From assembly GCA_030746295.1 (NCBI GenBank), contig JASLMY010000303.1, positions 1 to 5,005 on the forward strand: a stretch of DNA of 5,005 nt. The letters run 5' to 3'. The position numbers were made by a program, and so were the translations under genes. Numbering within the stretch: the stretch's first letter is position 1; every line of letters starts with the position of its first letter. Shown piece by piece: positions 1 through 5,005 of the stretch. Source of the DNA: Alphaproteobacteria bacterium. GTDB taxonomy: Bacteria > Pseudomonadota > Alphaproteobacteria > GCA-2731375. The notes below the pieces were generated by a model. That model did not search any database, was not told where the DNA came from, and saw nothing but the letters and a program-made list of their open reading frames with translations.

Positions 1-83
1 AAGATGAAGGCCGGGAAGAAGCTCGGTCCCTCCGCTTCGACCAGCCGCTCGACGGTAATGTCGCCAAAGTTCAGTTTCTTCAT
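1..83 (-). CDS. Partial divergent gene, N-terminus resembling MBL-fold metallo-hydrolase
   Basis: Read on the minus strand, an ATG at 83-81 opens a frame that stays open to the left edge and gives about 27 residues beginning MKKLNFGDITVERLVEAEG. An in-frame stop (TAG, plus-strand positions 93-95) lies just upstream, so this ATG is the first possible start. Short N-termini of the pattern 'K-hydrophobic-x-G-D-hydrophobic-x-hydrophobic-x-R-hydrophobic-hydrophobic-E' followed by a Gly-Pro are familiar to me from MBL-fold metallo-hydrolases (lactonase- or glyoxalase II-like). There the first strand precedes the HxHxDH zinc motif, which would lie outside the window. The Shine-Dalgarno is weak (GAG about 8 bases upstream). 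The gene diverges from the CoA-transferase operon, leaving 133 bp between the two starts, so shared regulation is possible. The frame looks real, but the family assignment is tentative because no catalytic residue is visible. Confidence 0.55.
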   Translation of the reverse strand, partial: MKKLNFGDITVERLVEAEGPSFFPAFI

Positions 84-146
84 CGGCGGACTCTACGACG
101 TGCCCTTGGCCCTGACAAAGAGGCTTGGCGCTGCCGGCGGGCACTC

Positions 147-176
147 TAGGCACCGCCGCGGGCTTTCCGATAAAAT
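147..176 (+). promoter_or_regulatory. Candidate sigma-70-type promoter for the first CoA-transferase
   Basis: TAAAAT at 171-176 matches the -10 consensus at 5 of 6 positions. TAGGCA at 147-152 matches -35 at 4 of 6, with an 18-bp spacer. Transcription would start near 183, giving a leader of roughly 34 bases. Support comes from the second paralogue, which has nearly the same -10 block in the same geometry (see 1465-1494). The -35 match is weak, and alphaproteobacterial promoters often deviate from this consensus. Confidence 0.35.
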
Positions 177-179
177 CGG
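167..179. promoter_or_regulatory. Small perfect palindrome overlapping the candidate -10 box
   Basis: CCGAT at 167-171 and ATCGG at 175-179 are perfect inverted repeats around AAA. The palindrome covers the candidate -10 hexamer, a typical place for a repressor operator. Five-base arms can occur by chance, and no regulator gene is visible in the window, so the operator role is inference only. Confidence 0.25.
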
Positions 180-201
180 CAGGCGTGGGACCGAAGGCAG
201 C

Positions 202-210
202 GAGGGAGAG
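202..210 (+). promoter_or_regulatory. Ribosome binding site fixing the start of the first CoA-transferase
   Basis: The purine run GAGGGAGAG ends 6 bases before the ATG at 217. It decides the start in favour of 217 over the in-frame ATG at position 4, which would add 71 residues not seen in the family. Confidence 0.7.
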
Positions 211-216
211 GCCGAG

Positions 217-1443
217 ATGACGGAGAGCAACGGTGGCGGCGCACTGAGCGGTGTCCGGGTTCTGGATCTGATCCAGTTCGAGGCGGGGCCGTCCTGCACC
301 GAGGCCTTGGGCTTCCTCGGCGCCGAGGTGGTCAAGGTGGAGAACCCCAAGGGCGGCGACCAGGGCCGCTACGCTTCGACCGAGGCGCCGGGCACGGACG
401 CCTACTATTTCCTGCTCTTCAACGCCAACAAGAAGAGCCTCACCTGCAACCTGAAGAGCGAGCAGGGCCTGGCTCTGGTCAAGGATCTGGCGCGGAAGGC
501 CGACGTTTTCATCGAGAACTTCGGGCCCGGCGTGATCGAACGCCTGGGCCTCGGCTGGGACGTGCTGCGCGAGATCAACCCGCGCCTGATCTATGCCCAG
601 GTCAAGGGCTTCGGCGAGGGCAGCCCCTACGAGAATTTCCTCAGCTTCGACATGATCGGGCAATCGACCGGCGGCCTCTTGAGCATCACCGGCGAGGCCG
701 ACGGCCCGCCCGCCAAGCCGGGCACCACGGTGGGCGATACCGGCACCGGCATGCTCTGTGCGATCTCGATCCTGGGCGCCCTCTACCAGCGTCAGGGAAG
801 CGGCCGCGGCCAGCGCATCCAGATCGCCATGCAGGACGCCATGATTCAGTACTCCCGTGTCGCCTACGCGGTGCAGGCGGTGACCGGCAAGGCCGCCCCC
901 CGCAACGGCGCCAAGGTGATCACCGGCGGCACCGCCCCCTGCGGCATCTTTCCCTGCAAGCCGGGCGGGCCGAACGACTACGTCTATATCTACACGACGC
1001 GAGCCGCCAACCACCAATGGGAGCGGCTTTTGAAGGCGATCGGCCGCGAGGACCTGATCGACGATGCCCGCTTCGCCAACCCCAAGGAACGGCTCAAGCA
1101 CGAGGCCGAGGTCGAGGCGATGCTGAGCGAATGGACAGGTCAACGCGACAAGCGCGAGGCGATGGCGATCCTGGGCGAGGCAGGCGTCCCGGCGGGTGCT
1201 GTCCTCGACACCGAGGAGCTGATGGCCGATCCCGACCTCGAGGCCCGTGGCATCTTCCAGACCGTCGCACATCCGGCCCGCGGCGACTTCAAGATGCCGG
1301 CCTGGCCGGTGAAGATGTCCGATTCCAAGGTGCCCCTGGACCCGGCGCCGCTTCTGGGCGAGCACAGCGAGGCGGTGCTGGGCGATTGGCTGGGCCTGGG
1401 CCCCGACGAGGTCGCGGCGCTGAAGGCCGACGGCGCCCTTTGA
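217..1443 (+). CDS. Class III CoA-transferase (CaiB/BaiF, formyl-CoA-transferase-like), paralogue 1
   Basis: A 408-residue cytoplasmic enzyme, close to the roughly 400-430 residues usual for the family, predicted to move CoA between carboxylic acids. Compared from memory with Oxalobacter Frc, it shows the N-terminal CoA-binding block (LDLIQFEAGPSCTEALGFLG near 16-35, VVKVENP near 38-44), FNANKKS near 68-74, the NFGPG loop near 101-105, and the VGDTGTGM block near 172-179. In that block Asp174 aligns with catalytic Asp169 of Frc, which forms the aspartyl-CoA anhydride and thioester intermediates. The Frc glycine-rich GGGGQ loop corresponds to TGGTA near 236-240, followed by PCKPGGPNDYVYIYT. 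The C-terminal PLLGEH motif is at 378-383. The start at 217 has a good Shine-Dalgarno. It is followed by a close paralogue and a ThDP lyase, which suggests a CoA-dependent acid-degrading module with formyl-CoA as a possible donor. The substrate cannot be read from sequence. Confidence in the family is very high, in formyl-CoA specificity low. Confidence 0.95.
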   Translation: MTESNGGGALSGVRVLDLIQFEAGPSCTEALGFLGAEVVKVENPKGGDQGRYASTEAPGTDAYYFLLFNANKKSLTCNLKSEQGLALVKDLARKADVFIENFGPGVIERLGLGWDVLREINPRLIYAQVKGFGEGSPYENFLSFDMIGQSTGGLLSITGEADGPPAKPGTTVGDTGTGMLCAISILGALYQRQGSGRGQRIQIAMQDAMIQYSRVAYAVQAVTGKAAPRNGAKVITGGTAPCGIFPCKPGGPNDYVYIYTTRAANHQWERLLKAIGREDLIDDARFANPKERLKHEAEVEAMLSEWTGQRDKREAMAILGEAGVPAGAVLDTEELMADPDLEARGIFQTVAHPARGDFKMPAWPVKMSDSKVPLDPAPLLGEHSEAVLGDWLGLGPDEVAALKADGAL

Positions 1444-1464
1444 GGGCCGGCGGGCCGGGGGCGT

Positions 1465-1494
1465 TTGTGCATCCGGGGAGGCATCCGATACAAT
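1465..1494 (+). promoter_or_regulatory. Candidate internal promoter for the second CoA-transferase
   Basis: TACAAT at 1489-1494 matches the -10 consensus at 5 of 6 positions. TTGTGC at 1465-1470 gives the TTG of a -35 box, with an 18-bp spacer. The surrounding block TCCGATACAATC (1484-1495) is identical at 11 of 12 bases to TCCGATAAAATC (166-177) upstream of the first paralogue, with the same -35 to -10 geometry. This suggests a motif duplicated along with the gene and kept. Confidence 0.4.
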
Positions 1495-1561
1495 CTGGAC
1501 GGCTGCGGGGGCGGGCCGAACGCGAGTGGCGGAGAGCGCGCGATGGCGCGCGGCAACAACC

Positions 1562-1567
1562 GAGGAG
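1562..1567 (+). promoter_or_regulatory. Ribosome binding site of the second CoA-transferase
   Basis: GAGGAG lies 9 bases before the ATG at 1577. It supports this start, which also puts the protein N-terminus (MTTSNG) in register with its paralogue (MTESNG), rather than the GTG at 1526. Confidence 0.7.
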
Positions 1568-1576
1568 ACGCAGCCG

Positions 1577-2800
1577 ATGACGACGAGCAATGGCGCCCAG
1601 GGTGCCCTGGCGGGCCTGAAGATTCTTGACCTGACGCAGTTCGAGGCCGGCCCTTCCTGCACCGAGGCGCTGGGCTTTCTCGGCGCCGAGGTGGTCAAGG
1701 TGGAGAACCCCAGGGGCGGCGATCAGGGCCGCTTCAAGGACGCCAACGGCACCGATTCCTGGTACTTCCTGCAGTTCAACGCTAACAAGAAAAGCATCAC
1801 CTGCAACCTGAAGAGCGAGAAGGGCTTGCAGCTGGTCAAGGACCTGGCGGCCGAGGCCGACGTCTTCATGGAGAACTTCGCCCCCGGCGTGATCGAGCGC
1901 CTGGGCCTCGGCTACGATGTCTTGAGTGAGATCAACCCGCGCCTGATCTACGCCCAGGTCAAGGGCTTTGCCGAGGGCAGCCCGTACGAGAAGTTCTTGA
2001 GCTTCGACATGATCGGCCAGTCCGTCGGCGGCATCCTCTCGATCACCGGCGAGCCCGACGGCCCGCCGATGAAGCCCGGCACCACGGTCGGCGACACCGG
2101 CACCGGCATGTTGATGGCGATCAGCATCCTGTCGGCCATCTATCAGCGGCAGACCACCGGCAAGGGTCAGCGCCTGCAGGTGGCGATGCAGGACGCGATG
2201 CTGCAGTACTCCCGCATCGCCTACTCGGTGCAGATGGCGACCGGCGAGGCCGGGCCGCGCACCGGCAACAAGGTGATCAGCGCCGCCAGCGCGCCGAGCG
2301 GGATCTACCCCTGCAAGCCCGGCGGCCCCAACGACTACGTCTACATTTACACGACGCGGGCCGGAAACCATCAGTGGGAGCGGCTTTTGGAGGTCGTCGG
2401 CCGCAAGGACCTGATCGGTGATCCCCGTTTCGAGACGGCCCAATTGCGGCTCGACAACGAGGCCGAGATCGACGCCGTGCTGAGCGAATGGACGATGCAG
2501 CGCGACAAGCGCGAGGCGATGGCGATCCTGGGCGAGGCGGGCGTGCCGGCCGGTGCCGTCTATGACACGCTCGAGCTCTACAACGATTCAAACCTCGAGA
2601 AACGCGGCATGTTCCAAAAGGTGCACCACCCCGAGCGCGGCGATCTCAAGGTCGCGGCCTGGCCGGTGAAGATGTCGGGCTCCGACGTGCCCCTGCAGGT
2701 GGCGCCGCTCCTGGGCGAGCATAACGAGCGCGTGCTCGGCGACTGGCTGGGCCTCGACCGCGACGAGGTCGATGCGTTGAAGGCGGACGGCGCCCTCTGA
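1577..2800 (+). CDS. Class III CoA-transferase (CaiB/BaiF, formyl-CoA-transferase-like), paralogue 2
   Basis: A 407-residue close paralogue of the upstream gene, about three quarters identical by eye over the full length. It is predicted to be a cytoplasmic acyl-CoA:carboxylate CoA-transferase. The same blocks are present: LDLTQFEAGPSCTEALGFLG near 17-36, VVKVENP near 39-45, FNANKKS near 67-73, NFAPG near 100-104, and VGDTGTGM near 171-178, where Asp173 is the expected catalytic aspartate. The C-terminal PLLGEH is retained. The main difference is the loop matching the Frc glycine-rich segment: SAASA (about 235-239) in place of TGGTA in paralogue 1. Losing both glycines may change how the active site closes over the aspartyl-CoA intermediate. 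A tandem pair with different loops may mean different acids, or two subunits of one enzyme, as known for BbsEF or SmtAB class III transferases. The downstream ThDP lyase starts 47 bp later, so co-transcription is likely. Confidence 0.95.
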   Translation: MTTSNGAQGALAGLKILDLTQFEAGPSCTEALGFLGAEVVKVENPRGGDQGRFKDANGTDSWYFLQFNANKKSITCNLKSEKGLQLVKDLAAEADVFMENFAPGVIERLGLGYDVLSEINPRLIYAQVKGFAEGSPYEKFLSFDMIGQSVGGILSITGEPDGPPMKPGTTVGDTGTGMLMAISILSAIYQRQTTGKGQRLQVAMQDAMLQYSRIAYSVQMATGEAGPRTGNKVISAASAPSGIYPCKPGGPNDYVYIYTTRAGNHQWERLLEVVGRKDLIGDPRFETAQLRLDNEAEIDAVLSEWTMQRDKREAMAILGEAGVPAGAVYDTLELYNDSNLEKRGMFQKVHHPERGDLKVAAWPVKMSGSDVPLQVAPLLGEHNERVLGDWLGLDRDEVDALKADGAL

Positions 2801-2833
2801 ACGGCGCCGATCACGAAGAATCGAATACTGATG

Positions 2834-2839
2834 AGGAGG
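2834..2839 (+). promoter_or_regulatory. Strong Shine-Dalgarno selecting a GTG start
   Basis: AGGAGG, the full consensus, sits 8 bases before the GTG at 2848. It supports the non-ATG start and efficient translation of the ThDP enzyme. Confidence 0.8.
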
Positions 2840-2847
2840 GAACGATC

Positions 2848-4500
2848 GTGGCGGAACTGACTGGCTCTGAAATCCTGGCGAAGGCCCTGAAGCGCGAGGG
2901 CGTCGACACGCTCTTCTTCCTGATGGGCGGGCCGATGCTGCTGGCCGAGGAATCCTGCATCAAGGAGGGCATCCGGCCCCTGGATGTGCGTCACGAGCAG
3001 GCCGCGGCCTTCATGGGCCAGGCCTACAGCCGGCTTCTGAACAAGCCCAGCGTCTGCATGGCGGCGAGCGGTCCCGGCGTCACCAACCTCGTCACCGGCA
3101 TCGCCAATGCGCTGATCGACTGCGTGCCGGTGGTGGCGATCGGCGGCTCCAGCCCGTATGGCACCTACGGTCGCCAGGTCTTCCAGGAGATCGATCAGGT
3201 CGCCTTCATGCGGCCCTGCGTCAAGTGGGCCGAGCGGATTTACAATCCCAAGCGCATTCCCGAGATGGTCAACGTCGCCTTCCAGAAGGCGATGTCGGGC
3301 AAGCCGGGGCCGGTCTATCTCGATCTGCCGGGCGACGTTCTCTACCAGAAGGTGGACGAATCCGAGATCGACTGGTCGATCTCCGGCCGTGACCTGGCCA
3401 GGGCCCGGCCGCACGGCGATCCGGCGAGGATCGAGGAGTTGGCGGCGGCCCTCAAGAAGGCGGAGCGGCCCGTCATCATCACCGGCGGAGGCATCCTCTG
3501 GTCGGACGCTTCGGAGGAACTGCGAGAGTTCGTCGACAAGGCCGGGATTCCCTTCTACACGACGCCGCAGGGCCGCGGCGTGATCCCCGAGGACCACCCC
3601 TACTGCTACCTGACGGTGCGCTCGGCCGCCTTCCGCGAGGCCGACCTGATCATGATCATCGGCACCCGCATGAACTACATCATCGGCCACGCGGCACCGC
3701 CGCGCTTCAACGCCGATGCCACCATCGTCCGCATCGATATCGACGAAGAGGAGGTCTCGACCAGCCCGAGGCAGATCGACATCGGCATCGTCGGTGACGC
3801 CAAGGCGGTGCTGCAACAGATCACCGCCAAGCTGGACGGCGAGGTCTCGGCCGACAATTACCACGGCTGGCGCCAGCGGCTCGCCGACGACGAGGCCGAG
3901 AAGCGCGGCCGTCCGGGCGGCAACCAGCAGTCGGACGAGGTCCCGATCCATCCCTTGCGGCTCTGCGAGGAGATCAAGAACTTCATGAACCGCGACGCCA
4001 TCCTGGTCGTCGACGGCCAGGAGATCCTGAACTTCGGCCGCCAGTCGATGCCGACCTACGCGCCGGGCCATCGCCTCAATTCGGGCCCCTTCGGCACCAT
4101 GGGCGTCGGCCTGCCCTTCGGCCTCGGCGCCAAGGTCGCCAAGCCCGATACCCAGGTCATCGTCGTCCACGGCGACGGCTCCTTCGGCCTCAACGCCATG
4201 GAGCTCGACACCGCGGTCCGGCACAAGATTCCGGTGCTGATCGTGGTCAGCCTGAACGGCGGCTGGACCGCCGATCCCGAGCGCGCCAAGCCGGGCCGTG
4301 ATCTGGGCTATGTCCGCTTCGACAAGATGGCCGAGGCGCTCGGCTGCTACAGCGAATACATCGAGAGCCCGGGCGAGATCCGCGGCGCGCTCGAGCGGGC
4401 CCAGGTCAAGGTCGACGAGGGCATGGTGGCACTGGTCAACGTGGTCACCGACTACCGCGCCCGCGCCGGCACCCAGGCCTTCGCCCAGTATTCGACCTAA
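2848..4500 (+). CDS. ThDP-dependent enzyme, 2-hydroxyacyl-CoA lyase / oxalyl-CoA decarboxylase / acetolactate synthase-like
   Basis: A 550-residue cytoplasmic enzyme of typical superfamily length. It has an N-terminal pyrimidine-binding domain (about 5-165), a central domain (about 190-325) and a C-terminal diphosphate-binding domain (about 375-535). Glu50 in RHEQAAA is the cofactor-activating glutamate. GPGVTN near 75-80 and the phenylalanine-glutamine pair at 112-113 (VFQEIDQ) line the active site. The ThDP/Mg motif begins HGDGSF (GDG 442-444) and ends LNGGW, with Asn470 the expected metal ligand and Leu469 in place of the first Asn of the usual NN. The partner genes favour an acyl-CoA substrate split to formyl-CoA plus CO2 or a carbonyl product. 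Oxalyl-CoA decarboxylase has Tyr-Glu where this has Phe112-Gln113, and a Tyr where this has Thr474, so I favour a lyase of the 2-hydroxyacyl-CoA type. Automatic pipelines would likely call it acetolactate synthase, but no biosynthetic partner such as ilvN or ilvC is present. The superfamily is certain; the substrate is not. Confidence 0.93.
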   Translation: MAELTGSEILAKALKREGVDTLFFLMGGPMLLAEESCIKEGIRPLDVRHEQAAAFMGQAYSRLLNKPSVCMAASGPGVTNLVTGIANALIDCVPVVAIGGSSPYGTYGRQVFQEIDQVAFMRPCVKWAERIYNPKRIPEMVNVAFQKAMSGKPGPVYLDLPGDVLYQKVDESEIDWSISGRDLARARPHGDPARIEELAAALKKAERPVIITGGGILWSDASEELREFVDKAGIPFYTTPQGRGVIPEDHPYCYLTVRSAAFREADLIMIIGTRMNYIIGHAAPPRFNADATIVRIDIDEEEVSTSPRQIDIGIVGDAKAVLQQITAKLDGEVSADNYHGWRQRLADDEAEKRGRPGGNQQSDEVPIHPLRLCEEIKNFMNRDAILVVDGQEILNFGRQSMPTYAPGHRLNSGPFGTMGVGLPFGLGAKVAKPDTQVIVVHGDGSFGLNAMELDTAVRHKIPVLIVVSLNGGWTADPERAKPGRDLGYVRFDKMAEALGCYSEYIESPGEIRGALERAQVKVDEGMVALVNVVTDYRARAGTQAFAQYST

Positions 4501-4527
4501 GAGGGGCGGCGAACAGCGAGGCGGCGC
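4501..4527. other. Short convergent intergenic gap
   Basis: Only 27 bp separate the stop of the plus-strand ThDP gene from the stop of the minus-strand Mrp gene. I see no stem-loop with a T tract for either direction, so termination may be rho-dependent or lie inside the opposing gene. Confidence 0.5.
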
Positions 4528-5005
4528 TCAGGAGATGACGATCCGGGGCGCCGCCTGCGCACCGCCCGCTTCCAGCTTGGCCGCGACCCGCTCGGCGACG
4601 CCCATGTAGGCCCGGGCCTCGGCCGAGTCGGGATCGGTGGCGACGATCGGCGTGCCCGCGTCGGAGGTCTCGCGCACGGCGATGTGCAGCGGGATCTCGC
4701 CGAGGAAGTCCATACCCATCTCCTCCGCCGTGCGCTTCGCACCGCCATGGCCGAAGATCTCGCTACGCTCGCCGCAATGCGGGCAACTAAAGAAGCTCAT
4801 GTTCTCGACCAGGCCCAACACCGGCACCTCGACCTTGCGGAACATGTTGAGGCCCTTGCGGGCATCGATCAGGGCAACGTCCTGCGGCGTGGAGACGATG
4901 ACGGCGCCGGCCAGCGGCACCCGTTGCGCCATGGTCAGCTGGGCGTCGCCCGTGCCCGGCGGCATGTCGACGACCAAAACGTGGAGGGCGCCCCAATTGA
5001 CATCC
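4528..5005 (-). CDS. apbC: Mrp/ApbC (NBP35-family) iron-sulfur carrier ATPase, C-terminal part
   Basis: The minus-strand frame ends in TGA at 4530-4528 and stays open to the right edge, showing 158 complete C-terminal residues. The visible part starts at DVNWGALHVLVVDMPPGTGD, which includes the VVDMPPGTGD block (Walker B-like) of Mrp proteins. It continues through QLTMAQ, STPQDVALIDARKG, VENMSFF, the CPHC motif (plus-strand positions 4785-4774) and IFGHGG. The two cysteines of CPHC bind the bridging Fe-S cluster in the dimer. The protein is a cytoplasmic P-loop ATPase that holds and transfers [4Fe-4S] clusters to target enzymes. The deviant Walker A motif, and any N-terminal MIP18/DUF59 domain, must lie beyond the window. 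A TTG within the frame near 4977 is an internal leucine, not a start. The gene converges on the CoA-transferase/ThDP operon, and nothing suggests a functional link. The family call is near certain. Confidence 0.96.
   Translation of the reverse strand, partial: DVNWGALHVLVVDMPPGTGDAQLTMAQRVPLAGAVIVSTPQDVALIDARKGLNMFRKVEVPVLGLVENMSFFSCPHCGERSEIFGHGGAKRTAEEMGMDFLGEIPLHIAVRETSDAGTPIVATDPDSAEARAYMGVAERVAAKLEAGGAQAAPRIVIS

Larger units (their letters stand above)
84..216. promoter_or_regulatory. Divergent intergenic region between the MBL-like gene and the CoA-transferase operon
   Basis: This 133-bp stretch separates two divergent starts and has no convincing coding sequence. A plus-strand frame does run through it from position 4 into the CoA-transferase, but it would add 71 residues that do not match the family and would overlap the divergent gene. 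The region holds the candidate promoter and palindrome listed separately. I found no convincing minus-strand promoter for the leftward gene. Confidence 0.6.
1444..1576 (+). promoter_or_regulatory. Gap between the CoA-transferase paralogues with an internal promoter candidate
   Basis: This 133-bp G+C-rich gap has no supported gene. A GTG at 1526 opens the downstream frame 17 codons early, but it lacks family similarity and a good ribosome binding site. The length is generous for a tight operon, and the gap contains the promoter-like motif at 1465-1494. I saw no clear rho-independent terminator: the G/C-rich run after the first stop has no T tract. Confidence 0.5.

Noticed and set aside
4..216. 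N-terminal extension of the first CoA-transferase from the ATG at position 4
   Set aside because: The 71 extra residues do not resemble the family, would overlap the divergent gene, and a good Shine-Dalgarno precedes the ATG at 217.
1444..1465. G/C-rich run after the first CoA-transferase as a terminator
   Set aside because: GGCCGGCGGGCC could fold back weakly, but no T tract follows, so a rho-independent terminator is not supported.
1017..1580. Plus-strand frame overlapping the end of the first CoA-transferase and the gap
   Set aside because: It is an Arg/Gly/Pro-rich out-of-frame translation of a well-supported gene, with no ribosome binding site or motif.
1289..2443. Minus-strand open frame (384 codons) opposite the second CoA-transferase and the gap
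   Set aside because: Composition is typical of antisense frames in G+C-rich genes, with no domain motif, and it spans two unrelated plus-strand genes.
2801..2847. Separate promoter for the ThDP gene
   Set aside because: The gap is 47 bp with no good -10/-35 pair. CGAT and ATCG at 2808-2823 form only a weak 4-base inverted repeat, so co-transcription is simpler.
2578..4224. Long minus-strand open frame (548 codons) opposite the ThDP gene
   Set aside because: Its product is a low-complexity Asp/Ala/Gly/Val/Leu-rich string with no recognisable fold. The opposite strand carries a clear family member, and the long frame is a by-product of high G+C codon use.
2848..4500. Calling the ThDP gene ilvB (acetolactate synthase large subunit)
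   Set aside because: No ilvN or ilvC neighbour is present, and the immediate partners are CoA-transferases. Superfamily similarity alone would mislead.
1..5005. CRISPR arrays, tRNA or rRNA genes, insertion sequences, phage or defence genes
   Set aside because: No direct repeat arrays, tRNA-like cloverleafs, transposase motifs or terminal inverted repeats were seen on either strand. The only long repeat is the paralogous gene pair.

Overview
The window is a high-G+C bacterial chromosome segment. Codon third positions are mostly G or C, and long spurious antisense reading frames follow from that. The protein families, the Mrp/ApbC type and the overall style resemble Alphaproteobacteria, perhaps a Rhodospirillales-like lineage. 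That placement rests on remembered similarity, not on a search.

Layout, left to right. (1) Positions 1-83, minus strand: the first 27 codons of a divergent gene that runs off the left edge, resembling the N-terminus of MBL-fold metallo-hydrolases. (2) 84-216: divergent intergenic region with a candidate promoter and a small palindrome. (3) 217-1443 and 1577-2800, plus strand: two tandem paralogous class III (CaiB/BaiF, formyl-CoA-transferase-like) CoA-transferases, both with the catalytic Asp. The 133-bp gap between them repeats the promoter-like motif found upstream of the first. (4) 2848-4500, plus strand: a thiamine-diphosphate (ThDP) enzyme of the acetolactate synthase / oxalyl-CoA decarboxylase / 2-hydroxyacyl-CoA lyase superfamily, with a GTG start and a strong Shine-Dalgarno. 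(5) 4528-5005, minus strand, convergent: the C-terminal part of an Mrp/ApbC (NBP35-type) Fe-S carrier ATPase, cut by the right edge.

How the genes may work together (inference). The pairing copies the logic of the frc-oxc oxalate module: a CoA-transferase loads CoA onto a small acid, a ThDP enzyme cleaves the acyl-CoA to formyl-CoA plus a second product, and the transferase recycles CoA from formyl-CoA. However, the ThDP enzyme appears to lack the Tyr-Glu pair and the late Tyr of oxalyl-CoA decarboxylase. A 2-hydroxyacyl-CoA lyase-like C-C cleavage, or another substrate, is therefore more likely than oxalate. The two transferase paralogues differ in the glycine-rich loop over the active site, so they may have different substrates or form a hetero-oligomer. 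The Mrp gene is probably an unrelated housekeeping neighbour.
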